Assembly: GCA_002633025.1 (NCBI GenBank)
Contig: NMRB01001255.1
Span: 137,234-201,233, forward strand
From: Notospermus geniculatus
Lineage: Eukaryota; Nemertea; Pilidiophora; Heteronemertea; Lineidae
DNA length: 64,000 nucleotides
Direction: 5' to 3'
Shown here piece after piece: positions 23,284-42,220 of the stretch; the first letter of the stretch is position 1; each line of letters opens with the position of its first letter. Position numbers and translations under genes: made by a program. The notes beneath the pieces are model-generated. The model ran no database searches, was not told the origin of the DNA, and was given only the letters and a program-made list of their open reading frames with translations.

Positions 23284-23665
23284 ATGGGCCGTATGCATAA
23301 AAATGAAGCATTTACTTCTAGCAAAAGCAAAAAGTAGAAGCAGTTGCTTGAAGCCAAAAGTAAAAGTAAAAGCAGTTACTTGGTTTCATATGCATAATCT
23401 TTTACTTCTACTTCAAAGCAAAGGCTTATACTTGACAAGCATTTGCTTGTTTACCAAAGGTTCTACAGTTGGCGCAATTGCTCAATATTATGCATATGAA
23501 TTCTAGCATTTGCTAGAAAGGAACAAGTAAATAGTAACTGCTTTTTGTAATAGCAATTGCCTTTTAGCAAAAGCATTAACTTTGGGTTTTATGCATACGG
23601 ATGGAAGTAATTGCTTCAATTTTCAAGTAAAAAGCATTTGCTTTTCTTTATGCATATGGACCATT
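23284..23665. mobile_element. 380-bp AT-rich palindromic MITE
   Basis: The ends are inverted copies of ATGGGCCGTATGCATAAA (right end diverged to a TTTATGCATATGGACCAT form). The interior is repeats of the words AAAAGCA, TTTACTTC and TTGCTTT in both orientations. The open frame across it has no protein-like composition. Confidence 0.65.
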
Positions 23666-24053
23666 GTCAGACCACGGTGCATGTCCCTGGATTCAGCTCG
23701 CAGCGCCACACTTTCTGGCGGCGAATTAATGAACTACATGTATCTTTAGGTCTCACAACAGTAAATACCGGGAGTAAATACCGGTAGAACTTAATATGGA
23801 GGCGCGCTATCCAAGGGGCGCGCGTCCTTTTTGGCCAACATCGACCGTGGAATTTGGAGCAAATCATTGAAATTCACCAAAAAATTCAATTTTATAGTAG
23901 CACAGGTTACCCCCTCCTGGATCCGCCCCTGTTCTGTGGTTGCCCCCTGCAACTGAATGTGAGTGTAGGCTCTGGGTAGGCCCATTCATGCAATGCCCCA
24001 TATGCTTCTCCATTTAACTGTGCTCCATTACCACGTGAAACCTTTGACCACAA

Positions 24054-24241
24054 GGGCCTATGCAAATTCATAAAACCTTGCTAGGCCGAGATCAAGGCTA
24101 CTAGGAAGGTTTTATGAAGTTTTTTTTATATGGGCCTACCAGTTGAAGTGTCCAGTTTAGGTCCAGATACCTACACAATTAGCAACCAATAGGCCCACCC
24201 AAATAGGCCTATAGCACGGTTTTATGAATTCATATGGGTTT
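24054..24241. repeat. Inverted repeat with ATTCATAAAACC arms
   Basis: GGGCCTATGCAAATTCATAA faces the inverse GGTTTTATGAATTCATATG across about 130 bp that also contains a central GGTTTTATGAAG copy. Similar in style to the TATTCATAAAAGC MITEs. Confidence 0.5.
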
Positions 24242-24650
24242 TTCTACTATTTTTGGGTGGAGCCCCATATAGTGACGACGTCAGACAAATGCCAGATGAC
24301 ATTTCCCGCATTCCTCAATGATGACTGACAGGACGGCAGACTAGTTTTGTAGCCTATTTCGGCTATAGAAGAATCCTGTATTAACGACATAGATTTTGAA
24401 CCGGACACCACGATACCAATTCCCTTGATTGAGAAAGTAGTCCTGCCTAATTGACATTTTATATTGGTTATTGTAATATTGACACTAAATCAATCTAAAG
24501 AATAACTGAAAAATATATATGTAAGTATTTTTCTCATTTTGTGTGAAATTACAGAGTTATTACTAATACTAATGGTTTTCATAAAGTAAAGTTATAGATC
24601 TATATTTGCTGCGGATGGGTATACCGGTTTACCCAGCAGGTGCCCGTCTG

Positions 24651-24802
24651 TCCGCATGCGCAGTAAGGTAAATTCGCCATATTGGAAATTGAAGTGCATT
24701 AGCCTTTCGGAAAGTCTCCAAAAAATCCAGCTAGATAGTCGCTTATTTCGATTTATTCGCTGCTACTCTGTGTGGTTGCGTGGAAAAGGTCCTAAAGTAC
24801 AG
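24651..24802 (+). promoter_or_regulatory. Candidate promoter and non-coding first exon of beta-catenin
   Basis: TCCGCATGCGCA (24651-24662) closely matches the palindromic NRF-1 type promoter motif. Downstream a stretch without repeats ends at a strong donor CAG|GTAAGA (24803). The first coding exon of beta-catenin has an acceptor at 29805 and 42 bp of 5' UTR, so at least one upstream non-coding exon is required. This is a candidate by position only. Confidence 0.3.
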
Positions 24803-25193
24803 GTAAGAACAGTTTCAAGGTTGATAATTTGCCGGTATTTTGTGAAATAGCCTGCGTCTTTTGCGTGATTGACATCAGCATCAGGCACTGCACTTTCTTT
24901 ACTTGACTTTAGCCTTGCTCATGCTGTCTTCTTTAGTGTACTTGATTCACTATGTACACTACCAACTACTGCATGATTCCATGATGTACAGATGTCTACA
25001 CTGCACTGGTCATGAACAATAAACTACCACTATACCAGTATTTGTTTATGAAGTAGGAACTGTCAGTGTCGTAATGCATACCAGTTTGTCGTTTTTTTCA
25101 GCGTGAATCCCTGCTTTTCATACATCGATAGATAGAGGAGGCCTCTGCTCTGTCAATACAACACCCGTAGCTACTCTGGGGGGGGGCGGGTCG

Positions 25194-25207
25194 NNNNNNN
25201 NNNNNNN
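25194..25207. other. Assembly gap (14 N)
   Basis: Fourteen Ns follow a G-rich run at 25178-25192. Single Ns also occur at 22013, 26448, 49886 and 51395. Confidence 1.
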
Positions 25208-26440
25208 TCGTAAGAACACTGTTCAACAGATCGAATTGGAGCATAAGGCCACTGAATCGGAATCAATTAACGTGCAGTTTGCTTTTTAAATGCAAGAATC
25301 ATGAATTAGAATAACTTAGAAATATAAATAAGATGCAAATTCACACTTTTATGTTACGCTTTGTTAGGACTCTGACATGCTGTGTCGATGGCAGAGACTG
25401 GGAATTAGCTACGGACGAACGTCAGCCAGTGTTTCAACAGAAGAATCGGATTCATTCATCAAAATGATCAATTATCTTCCAGATAATTCGCAGTATCTGT
25501 TCATCATATTCCATAAACATAACTTGCGGTAAAACATACCAAACCAAAACAACCTCTGATTCGGTGTTCTTACAAACTGCCAGTAGGGGCCTAGGCCTAT
25601 CTCATGATCTGGGCTTCCTGGCATGCCTGGAGCCACCAGGCCGAATCCCCATCTTCAAAAAAGATAATTCAATGACCCATGTTAAACGAGGCATCCCTAA
25701 GCACCCTGCCAGTAATCCAATCTCCAAACCCAAACAGTTTTATGTGTTATGCAAGGGGTCACATATAAAGGAGATACTAAAAAGGGAAATAGTACAATGT
25801 AACAGGTTTCTAAGGTGAGAAAGACTTTGCAGTGCCAGACCTAACAGTTCTGATTATGTCAAATGATTATTAAGAGTAAATAAAGGAATAATTTGTTCTC
25901 CAATTAATATTTTAAACAAAGGCGAAGTGGGTGTTTGTAGGTCTTGCATGCTTGAGTTAGCAAATCAGTGAAAGAATTTTTCTGTTTTGGGAACTTATTT
26001 GGATTACATGACCTGCCAGCCAGATTTGGTTGTTACTTCAGGCTCCTTACATCAATGGGTTATTTTGGTCAAATGGGTTCATTGTGTTCGTAAAATTCCT
26101 TTGTGAACTGGACAGCTCAATAGTCATTGAAGCACTGAGGTGGAAGGGTGGGTCATTTAGAACTGGACGCTCCACCAGTAGATATTGCCTCTGCTGTGGA
26201 CTTTTCACTACAGGAGTTGGTGCTGCATATTTTTAGTTCCCTGCTGGCAGTCTCATCTTCTTTGTGGTTGAGGTAGGTGTTGCCCGATTTAGTGGCTCAG
26301 AGATGTGGAAAAACTGCCCATATTGGTGTCGAACCTGAGGGCATGCTTTGAATATTCATGTAAATTTTTCTTGACGATCACTTGAGCTGCTTCGGTTTGC
26401 AATTTTGGCTGTTTTATAATGTTTGGTCAAAACGCTAACA
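25208..26440. other. Intergenic or 5' UTR-intron sequence, nothing recognised
   Basis: No conserved protein, RNA gene or clear repeat structure is seen. It presumably lies in the large 5' intron of beta-catenin or between genes. Confidence 0.4.
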
Positions 26441-26478
26441 GCCATCANTACCCGCCGAGGGGGGCTTCTCGTGCAACC

Positions 26479-26509
26479 TTCCCAGGATGCATTGTTTCAA
26501 AATGGCGGC
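26479..26509 (+). promoter_or_regulatory. ZNF143-like plus YY1-like promoter motifs
   Basis: TTCCCAGGATGCATTG (26479-26494) closely fits the ZNF143/THAP11 binding motif. AAAATGGCGGC (26499-26509) fits the YY1 motif. The two are 4 bp apart in a locally CpG-containing stretch, a pairing typical of TATA-less promoters. It could be a start site for beta-catenin, whose coding exon lies 3.3 kb downstream, or for an unseen transcript. Confidence 0.4.
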
Positions 26510-28227
26510 AACGTCTGTGGCCGCCATGATGGTTTCCTCGAGGAAGGCACGAGACCGTTCGATTACTGGCTGTTGTGCGCACGCTCAGCTTGTTCCTTCC
26601 GGGGCTTGCCCGTGGAAGTAAACGAATGGCCTACATTTGTCCTGCAAGTACAGTATGTTATTGGCACTTGCAAGTTGTTATGAATTTTTACTCTAGGCTA
26701 AGAACATTTTCATGGTATGCGGATGTTTATTATTGCCATCTCATTCTCACTGCCTACAAAAGCCTCTTGCCACATTGATTTACGGGATAGTTTGTTTGAA
26801 AGCACAAAAAAGTAAGACTTCAAAATTCATCTGAGGAAGTAAGTCACAAAGTGCACGAAAATACCTTTTAACTTTTGCTTCCCGTCATATTTGATATTTT
26901 CCAGCAGGTGCTGCAGTGTGTTATTTACCACTAGCGGCTAAGATCTGAGCCAACATTCATGGTGTGAACTAATTGATGATGGAGGTTCTCTCCTGCTTCG
27001 GGTTGTCTGTCAGATTGGGTTCCTGTTCGTAGTTGGAAGATCCTGGTCAGTGGTTATACATGTACATGTAGTGCCAGTTGTTGTGGGAATGTCAGTTTTG
27101 TGGTTCAGGGTCCCGGCTGCAGCACTTGATAACTGCCGAACCACATTCTCCTTCCTTGCATTTGTGGGTTGCGTTGAAAAGTACCGGTAGGCCTAAAAAA
27201 TAAACATTTTGTACACACTGTGGCGGATGAAGACAATATCGACTCGCGGCAATGTTCCAGCATGAACTGTGATTGTCAATATCATACCAATCAATCAGTC
27301 ATTTCAGTACGTGTAAAACAAAATTGACTAGATCAATTTTTTGCCTGTAGTAGCCCTTTCTACCCAAGAATAGTTGAAGCCGGCTTCAAAAAGTCCGAGA
27401 TCAGTCACATGATGATTTTTGTCGTGTAACGAAATCCAATTGGATTCAAACAAAGGCTCAAGGTGTGTTTGCGCTGCAGTCTTGGACCAGTTTGGGAAGG
27501 ATAGAGCAACCTGCAGACGCTAATTTCCTCATTTAGAAGGGCATGAAATAATAACAGGTTTCTAAGGTGAAAGACATAGCTTCCTACCGGACTGGAACCC
27601 ACTGACGTGACAGACAGACCCTCTCATAAGGCATCAGTTGCCAGCACTCAGGGACGCCTACCACTAGGCCTATTTAAATCCCCATCTTCATCCTCATTAA
27701 GTGTGTGTGGGGGGGGGGGTGATTTCTGATTTTCGAGGGCATTGCTGGTTGTGAGTGGCAGCCCCTTCTTGTAGCTGTTCTCACTATCGACCTACAGAAA
27801 TACCAAGTGTAGAACGCCATATTCTGCAAGTCTAATCCAGACTTGGACTGATACTCAGACTCGGAGCTAATTACAGGTAAAAGCAGCACGCACCAGGATC
27901 GCTTTGATCTAGCTTTCCACATCACCTCCAATTTACATTCTCCCTGGCATGCCTGGTCATCAGGGAGAAGCAGGGAGGATACACGCGTGATGGGTATCAT
28001 CAGTGGTTTCACGAACTGAGTTTATTTGACTGGCGGAGAGGGTAATCCGTATTGGCACATACATGTATCAGCACAAATCTCGGTGGTCATCCGGTGTTTT
28101 GCAGAGCTGTACATTATATGTGTTGTACGTGAGTCATCGAAACAGATTCCACGAGTGTGTACTCTTGGTTCCATTCCCTAGTTTACATGTACATGTATGA
28201 CACGAAATCGTCACTCATGAAAAAAAT
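26510..28227. other. Probable 5' intron of beta-catenin, nothing recognised
   Basis: No convincing gene or well-defined repeat is seen. A G-run at 27709-27719 and scattered TACATGTA words are the only low-complexity features. Confidence 0.4.
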
Positions 28228-28310
28228 GAAGGGCCTTGATAGCTGAGTGTTTATCACCTCTGCAAAGCAGCCGGCAAGTCTGGGTGCGAATTCAGCCCCG
28301 GCCATATGGG
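28228..28310 (+). repeat. tRNA-derived SINE-like head
   Basis: An A-box-like TAGCTGAGTGT (28240-28250) and a B-box-like GGTGCGAATTC (28283-28293) are spaced as in tRNA genes. The folded cloverleaf is poor, so a SINE fragment is more likely than a tRNA gene. A MITE begins 30 bp downstream. Confidence 0.4.
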
Positions 28311-28339
28311 ATTCATTGTCAGATTGATGTAAGCAACAA

Positions 28340-28527
28340 AGATTTGTGCACTTCCGCCGAAATCTCAACCACAACCTCGATCTGAAGCTGAATGACGTGA
28401 CAGAGACAACCCCACGAAGTGACTTCAAAGACATTGCGTCAGAGACGACCATTGCTGAATCATGGACTGCGTCACGTCTCCCTGTTTCAGGTTGTGGTTG
28501 CGATTTTGGCAGACGTGCACAGATCTG
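28340..28527. mobile_element. Palindromic MITE, CACTTCCGCCGAAATCTCAA family (copy 1)
   Basis: The left arm starts AGATTTGTGCACTTCCGCCG and runs through AACCTCGATCTGAA and GACGTGAC; the right arm is its inverse ending GTGCACAGATCT. Further copies are at 34782-34975, 43112-43360 and 52998-53199. No coding capacity. Confidence 0.8.
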
Positions 28528-29554
28528 CTGATTTCAAAGAGAATCGTCTATGCATCCCTGACTGACTGACAAAACATACCATGTGCCAAATAACGTGTTC
28601 CGTTGTGAATAAAACATTTGGAGATTTGATGTTACTGCCATGTCTGGTTATGCTGCCACATTTGAGCTACTTCATGTACTTCATACATGTAGGCAGCTTT
28701 CTCTGGAATAAGAAAGTCTGATTGGGAGTAATCAGTAACACCACCCACAGACATACGTTGTAGAATGCACAAATGTTTCCAATGCACCAATCTGACGTGT
28801 GCGTGTTATTTGTGGTGTCCAATTTTAGCACAGCTTCCATCGTGGCGAACTCAGTATGTGTTCATCCTTGAATTCACTCTTCTGGTTGTTTCCCGTTGGC
28901 CGTATTGATCATTCAGTCAAGTTTGCAGATATTGTTGTTTCCATGGCAACCGTATGAGCCGGCGAAGAAGCTGTCACAGCTTTAGTGTTGGTTCTTGTAC
29001 GTGTGATGAAATACGGATGTCTACGTGATTGAATTGTACACTGTACAATGTACATTGATGGTAGGTCACTGGAATTCTGCTGGGTGTACCTTCATCATTG
29101 TCAACATCATCATTAAGAATTTATTCATTTATTGTGAAATCAGGTAATTAAACAGAATGTGAGAGTGGTGTTCGTTTTTCAAAATGCTCTTCAACATGTC
29201 CAATACTTACTTTTATTGGCTGTAATTCTCATTTCTGGAAAGAAAATTCCCAATACGTTTCTGATGGTCGTGTTATTCATTCAGTTTTTTTTGCTCTACG
29301 TGTACTGCTGGGCACAATATTTGATGTGCAAACAGTGAATCTTAGGTACTAATATTTACATGTGGAGAGTAGCTTGTGATAAATGAGTTCTGGTACATGT
29401 ATGTTGAAGTAGGAGTGGAATAAATATTGCCTGTGGAAGAAATACCTTCAACCCCAGTGACATGTGGTACATATACTGCAGGGCCACCAGTGACACTGAA
29501 GGTGCAGGATGTGCAGTGACACCTCACCAAAACTGTGTAGACGTGGCAAGATTC

Positions 29555-29583
29555 TGACGTCATGTCTGCATTGCAAATGGCGG
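29555..29583 (+). promoter_or_regulatory. CRE plus YY1-like motifs upstream of beta-catenin exon 1
   Basis: A perfect cAMP-response element TGACGTCA (29555-29562) is followed by CAAATGGCGGC (29573-29583), a YY1-like motif. They lie about 220 bp before the acceptor at 29805. They could mark an internal promoter or simply be intronic; no test is possible from sequence alone. Confidence 0.3.
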
Positions 29584-29847
29584 CTTCACTTAGTGAAAAC
29601 GTGTGGGAATGGCCCGTTTTGACTATTTTTTCTTGCAGGTGAATGGTGATACGGGAGTTTTGGCGGGAATCCCGCAATCGTGCTACTTAGCGGAAGCCCT
29701 GAACTGTGGCTGTGCCTCTCTTCTCCCCAAATTCTTATCGATAAAAAAATTGTGAAGGTGAGAAAATAAGTCGTCCCTCATAGCCATATTCTTTCTATTT
29801 TTCAGGACTTCTGATATCATTGTCTGAAAGTACTGAAAAAAGTCAAG

Positions 29848-36731
<6,884 letters not shown>

Positions 36732-37571
36732 GCGGCAATGAGGAACAATTAGGAAAAGCTGCATAACTGATCTGAGACTTAAGATCAAATCTCCATGCTT
36801 GGTTTTCATACAAGGGGCACTTTGTGTTTGGTGTTGGGAACATGGCGTTGGATTTTTTTCTGAAAAATATTTTACGAGATTTCAAAACTTGTGGGATTTG
36901 GGTGTTGCACGTCCAGAATTGTCAACTACGTGTGGGAGTTCCCAGTCCGAGGAAGTTCAGATCTAGGCATTTCATTGACATCACTGACTTGTTTTATGAA
37001 TAACAACCAAGAGCCTGCTGTGGAACAGAAGGTGAAATAAAGTGTGTCTGCCCCTTTGTGTGCCCCTTTGCTGCATTTCCAAAAAAAATTAGTACCTCAT
37101 CGATCCAGATCCAGATGCTAGTGTCACATTTCACCATATGTTGAGGTGGTCACGTCGTCATTCTATATGGAAAGTCAGTGTGTACATGAAACTGAGTTTA
37201 TAGGAGGGAAAACTCAGTTTTAACTCGTCGCATATAAGACCATTTGCATATCATTGAATACAATGTGCTAGGGACTGCCGATTTAATAATATGTCTAACT
37301 GCACTTATGTATCATATGCAATGCACCATCTGTCTGTATTTTTGGCACTGAGCAGGACTTCGGATCTGTATGTACCATGGCACATGTATATTTTTTCTAG
37401 TGTTTTATTGAGTCGTTGTCGTCGAAGTGGTTCGTGCGAGTTTTACTTTCGACGTAAGCGAATTGATGTTTTTTGTACATTTTAACAATGATTTTGCATT
37501 CATTTTTTACCAAGTGGATATACATTTATTAAACCATGACTTAACTCTAATGTACATATTTGCTCTTTTTT

Positions 37572-37665
37572 AGAATCTGCTCAACGTAAAGGAGTTCCTC
37601 AAGGCTATTGTTCTCAACAGGAGAACAATAGTCTTCAGAAACTCCTTAACGTTGAATAGCATTCT
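37572..37665 (+). repeat. 94-bp hairpin in the beta-catenin 3' region, copy A
   Basis: AGAATCTGCTCAACGTAAAG and CAAGGCTATTGTTCTC pair with the inverse arm GAGAACAATAGTC...GTTGAATAGCATTCT around a 5-base loop. The counterpart 55758-55851 has one extra compensating-like change (TCAGGAACTCC). Probably a small MITE; an RNA function is possible but unsupported. Confidence 0.6.
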
Positions 37666-38476
37666 AAAATACGGGCCATGATGTGCTGAGGCAGTTCTGG
37701 GCTACTTGGTAAAAAATGGATTAAATTTACAATTAACCCATATATATAGACCTCCTAGGATTGGATGGAGTTTGAACCACATTCCTACTTAATGCATTTC
37801 AGCATCGTTCCTTTTCCTGATTTACGAACCCCTTCAAAAAACCAGAAATTCAGAATTCATCTTATACGCTACGAATTGATGAAATGGATAAGAAAAATCC
37901 AGACTTACGTGTAATGCTCTGCCAGTTGGTTGCATTTTGGTTTCTGTAAAGCATCGTAACAAGGAGTAGCCAATTCGCTCCTCCCCTTCGTTGATTTTTA
38001 GTCGTCAGTGTCTTAATAACCAATGATTTTCAGTTCTTGGCAGAGTTAATTTGTAAACTAGTGTAATTTTTACCGACTGCACATTTGTACTTAGCCCAGC
38101 TTGCCATTATGCTTATGAGATTTGGCTCCATGGAGTGGTGAATATCGTAACTGTGTCCGATCCGTTCCACTGCTGTTTCTAGCTAGTTGTTGGTGAGTTG
38201 GTGTTCGCATAGTCTGAATAGAACTGTGAAGCTTACCACTTTCGAATTCACGTTTCGCTGATAAAATATCAGTAAACTGGACTGTTTTCTACTTAACTAG
38301 CTAGTACGGTACACTCTTTGATTCATAGACGAAATTACACACAAGTTGTACTCTCATTTCTAAACTGGTTTAATCAGGCATAAAGTAGAAAGGCTGAATG
38401 TTGTGTCAGTGTAGACTTAATGTAGTCACCCTGGCAAACTTGCCTTGTCTGTTGGCTCTCCATCAATATCTTCTAA

Positions 38477-38582
38477 GGCTGACTTTACGTCGGATGACAC
38501 GCGACACGAACACGCAGGCGAACAAAGGTTTCATGGGGATGAAGCGTGTTTGTGTCACGTGTCATCCGATGTATAGTCAGTC
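38477..38582. repeat. Hairpin with CGGATGACACG arms, copy A
   Basis: CGGATGACACGCGACACGAA faces its inverse TTTGTGTCACGTGTCATCCG, with GACTTTA/TAGTCAG continuing outward. Copy B at about 56655-56750 lacks some 20 bp of the left arm. Confidence 0.55.
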
Positions 38583-38733
38583 TAAGGTGTGTCACTAACT
38601 TACCTTGTCGGACATATCTTCTAAGGCTTATTCCTGCGGTATTCCTTCTGACATGACTCTCTCATAAAGCTTCGATATTGTTGGATCATTGGAACTATGC
38701 AAATACCCTGTGGATGAATGAGATTTTCTGTGA

Positions 38734-38872
38734 GTGAGGGCCGTATGCTTGGGTCGGACTTGAGCCAAAAGTATATCTGAAGTTAGACTTTCTCTTTGCT
38801 TGAAGCATTGAGAAAAGTCAGACTTTAACGAAAGTGTGGCTGAAGTCCGACCCGAGCATACGGCCCTGAGAC
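38734..38872. mobile_element. Palindromic MITE with AGGGCCGTATGCTTGGGTCG ends, copy A
   Basis: The arms are inverted copies starting AGGGCCGTATGCTTGGGTCG and continue through GACTTNAGCC and AGTCNGACTTT. A counterpart with the same arms is at about 56901-57030 in copy B. Confidence 0.75.
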
Positions 38873-39137
38873 TACTTGTCAAACTTCCATTCACAGCTTG
38901 AGAACGACAGAAGACCTAAAACTAAACAAATCTGACAAGTAAGGGGAGGCTTTCTCTTGATGTCAGATGACATTTGAATAATTAGGAATGCGAATGAGTT
39001 TTTAACCAATTTCCAATCATGTTCTGCTGTCAGAAAATGTATTTTGGAATTGAAAGACAGGTGTAGTCAGAAAAATCATTGCGGGTCAAGAATTTAACCA
39101 TCTCCTCCACATAAGTCCCAAGATTCTGAGAGTTCAG

Positions 39138-39277
39138 GGGCCATATTCATGAAGCCTTTACACCTTTGTGTGTGCACGCAAATCTATTGTAAGGCAGTCA
39201 GTGAACAATAGGGCATGTGGACCCAAACAATAGCATTGCGTGCACGCAAAGTTGCGAAGGCTTCGTGAATATGGCCC
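39138..39277. mobile_element. Palindromic MITE with GGGGCCATATTCATGAAGCC ends, copy A
   Basis: The left end GGGGCCATATTCATGAAGCC faces GGCTTCGTGAATATGGCCCT; GTGCACGCAAA words lie inside both arms. A counterpart in copy B lies at about 57313-57446. Confidence 0.7.
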
Positions 39278-40020
39278 TAGTCGTAGAGGAGGGGGCTGTA
39301 AAAAATCCTATTTATCTGTTGTACAAAATACACAGCAGTCTAAAACAGTGCGATTTGACCGACATGTTGTCTATGACGTCCGTATGACTGACAGTTCACA
39401 GTATTTGGGGCACTTAATCTGTTGACAGGGACACACTTTTGTTTTAACAGTGTGCTCCGTCATCCCAACACATAATAACATGTACTAAAATAATGTAATC
39501 AGAGTGACGGGATTGTATTAACATTAACAAACATTGTAATGTCTCTTAATTATCTGAAAATTAGTGACTGCCTCCATTTCTCATACACTTTTCTAGTGGC
39601 AACGCATAACAGTGTAGTAGTTAACGTCTTTTTTTAGTTCAAGACAGTATTGCAGAGATGTAGATTTTAGTGCGAGTTGGCAAGTATTATATACAGTAAT
39701 ATGATTCTTGTATCAGTGAGGTTGATGCAGAATGTATCCAAGGGAAATTCATCCATGTTGTCAAAAATCTTGCAGGGAAATCTCGTTTGGGAAAAAAAAC
39801 TGGTGTCTAAATCAGTAATCTGTTGTCTCAAACAGAAAAGCGACCAAAATTTTAAAGCCGATTGTTTGCATCTGTCCAAAGTGAACCAAAAATAATAAAA
39901 ACAACCCGTTTTATTCGTAATAACAACTGGTAAATGCATTGGGGCGGCCGCTCCAGAAACTGTTCTGTGGAATCTTTGACTTGGCGCGAATAGTCCGCTT
40001 TAAAGGTGCTCTAGTTCGAA

Positions 40021-40180
40021 TTTTAAGTCAGTATAACCCTACTGTCTCAAACGGAAAAAGAGACCAAAATTTTAAGTCGGTATAACCCTACTGTCTCAAA
40101 CGGAAAAAGAGACCAAAATTTTGAGTCAATATAACCCTACTGTCTCAAACTGAAAGAGACCAAAATTTTAAGTCAGTGAT
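40021..40180. repeat. 49-bp tandem repeat, about 3 copies, copy A
   Basis: The unit is AGTCAGTATAACCCTACTGT followed by CTCAAACGGAAAAAGAGACC and AAAATTTTA. A diverged extra unit is seen near 39818-39858. The counterpart in copy B is 58188-58345. Confidence 0.85.
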
Positions 40181-41712
40181 ATCTCAAATTGACAAATTGA
40201 AAAAGGACTGAGAGGATGATTGTGAAGTGTTGAACGAAAGTGACTGGTTTCCTGCACTTGTCAACAGTCTTCAGGGGAAAGAGAGTCTGATGTGTTGTCG
40301 GGTGGGGTTGGGGTTGGGGGTGGGAGCAGACTATACATGTGGAGGGTACCCTTGGATATATCTTACACCAACAAGTTGCATGTTTTTATACATTGTACAT
40401 TTATTTTGTAATCAGTCATGTCATAGGTATGAAACGTGAGCTCTTGTGTGTGGTCTGTGTATATTTAACTATGTGTACATTTTAATAGACAGACTTGGTA
40501 ATAAATCCATTTTTATACAAACAGCTAAAGTCTTGTTAGCTTGATAGAAATATTTCTCTTTTCGATCGGATCAGAACCCAAGTTACAGTGTCTCTACCAA
40601 CCTTCGGCAGGTATGCAAGATGACTTTACAAATGGTAGGCCTTCGTTGGCCTATGGAATTGGCAAAATAACCTGGTACCTGCATGAAGGGCCCTCGGGAC
40701 CAAGCCAAGGCTTGTTTGCATGTGATTACTTGTCACTTGTCACTGCAAAGTGTGGGTGTGCAGTACCGGGACGGTGTGTCGTGATGCAAAGTGCCGAGGC
40801 ATGTTACAAGTGACGTCGCATTTGCAAAAACGCAAATATAATGTACGTCACGCCCGGACCTCACGACAGTGATGTACCATTATTAACGTGGCACTATCCG
40901 GCCGGCACAGAAGTGGTTAAAATTTCTACTAAGTGGAACGGTAATTATACATAGGTACTGGTATTGTGTCGTAGTAAATTATCCTACTACCGGTGCCGTT
41001 TTTTAATGTCCCTGCCTATGAGTGTTCCCCTCTTGTCTGACTTGACGCAAAGGGTCCACACTGAGAAATGTTGATCTGCTGCCAGAATTTCCCAAGCAAT
41101 GAAGGGAAACACTGACTTTTGGAAACACTGCAGATGTTACACCTCTGATGTATACCCATCAATTTCATCAACAGTTTTGATACCGGTACCGGTAATGTAT
41201 CATGGCATGTTTGCCTGAAAATTAAACACAATATGGCCTGGGGAACTTGCCACATACATGATAAAATGGATGCAGCCTGCTGGGGCTGGATTTGGTCCGG
41301 GCGGGCTGGAATTGGTCCACTTAAGTTTATCACAGGAGAGTGTGTGCTGTACAAAAAAAATGTCTTTCAGAAATGCTCCCTGTCTCGTTTTTCTCGCAGG
41401 GTTTTGATGGTTTTATTTGCGTTGCCATATCATATTGACACAATATATCGATAGCGGCAATAATAGTGACTAAGGTTGGTGTAGTGAAACGGAAAAAAAA
41501 GTTCGAAAAAGGGCAAGAGGCAGGCCTAAAAGTTGTGTAGCTACATACATTCAAGTACATGTGAACATGGTGAATGTACATTGAGGTTGACTGTACACTA
41601 ACTACATACAATGTATGATACAGGACGACAGTACAGTCAGTAGTAGCTACGTCTGGGTAGTAGGTTAGGTCACTGTGGTTAGGTCTACCGGTACTAGGCC
41701 TACTATTGCATG

Positions 41713-41884
41713 GGGTCATGCTAATTACCATCCACCGTCTACTACCATCTTCCACCGTCCACCACCCCTTTTATACCCCGTCATCCACCCCAATATTTCT
41801 TAAAAACATTTGAGGTGGATGACGGTATAAAGGGGTGGTGGACAACGGTAGTAGACGGTGGAGGACGGTAATTAGCATGACCGT
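41713..41884. mobile_element. Palindromic MITE present only in copy A (upstream of MALSU1)
   Basis: Long inverted arms GGGGTCATGCTAATTACC and GGTAATTAGCATGACC bracket inverted CCACCGTCTACTACC and CCACCACCCCTTTTATACC blocks. Copy B reads straight from the GTAGCTCGCATGCATAGTCC region into the shared GGGCTGACC without it (near 59825-59850). Confidence 0.75.
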
Positions 41885-42220
41885 ATTGCATAATGCATAC
41901 TGCAGTCCAGGGCTGACCGCACCGAAAGTCCAACAAAAAGTGCCACTGTCATGACTGTCACCTATCCATCGCATTGGGCAGTAGCTACGCCCTATATAGC
42001 TATAGGCCTAAGTTTATTAATGCATTTTCCCATTAACTTAACCGCTGATGGCAGCAAAAGTGATGAGCGAATCTGCTAAGAAGTCAAGCAAGAAACGTGA
42101 CTCACCATTGCTTTTGCTTGTTATTTTGACTTTCTTTTTCAGTCATGTCAGTCTATTCTTTTTCATTTCAGGTCACAAACGTAACAAACCATCAGTAAAG
42201 ACAATTCAGGAGGTATAATC

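Larger units (their letters stand above)
19812..24650. other. Intergenic region, repeats only
   Basis: No reading frame here looks like a conserved protein. The stretch is occupied by hairpin repeats and one SINE-like head, listed separately. A single N at 22013 marks uncertain assembly. Confidence 0.6.
36732..40505 (+). other. Probable long 3' UTR of beta-catenin, copy A
   Basis: No ORF is convincing. An AATAAA at 37036-37041 is absent from copy B, while a second AATAAA at 40500-40505 is conserved in both copies. The region between is strongly conserved between copies and carries several hairpins. I take the distal signal as the better candidate; the proximal one would give a short 3' UTR. 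Confidence 0.5.

Noticed and set aside
23183-23506. 107-residue plus-strand frame
   Set aside because: It covers the AT-rich palindromic MITE at 23284-23665, and the protein is a translation of AAAAGCA and TTTACTT words.
37572-37665. Hairpin considered as a microRNA precursor
   Set aside because: It has near-complete pairing over 44 bp and sits in a region full of similar fold-back elements, so a MITE is more likely. Small-RNA data showing precise 22-nt ends would reverse this.
40021-40180. Regularly spaced repeats considered as a CRISPR-like array
   Set aside because: The 49-bp units are directly adjacent without unique spacers, and the genome is animal. These are simple tandem repeats.
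41330-41755. 141-residue minus-strand frame
   Set aside because: It runs through non-coding sequence and part of a MITE present only in copy A. The copy-B counterpart is not open over the same length.
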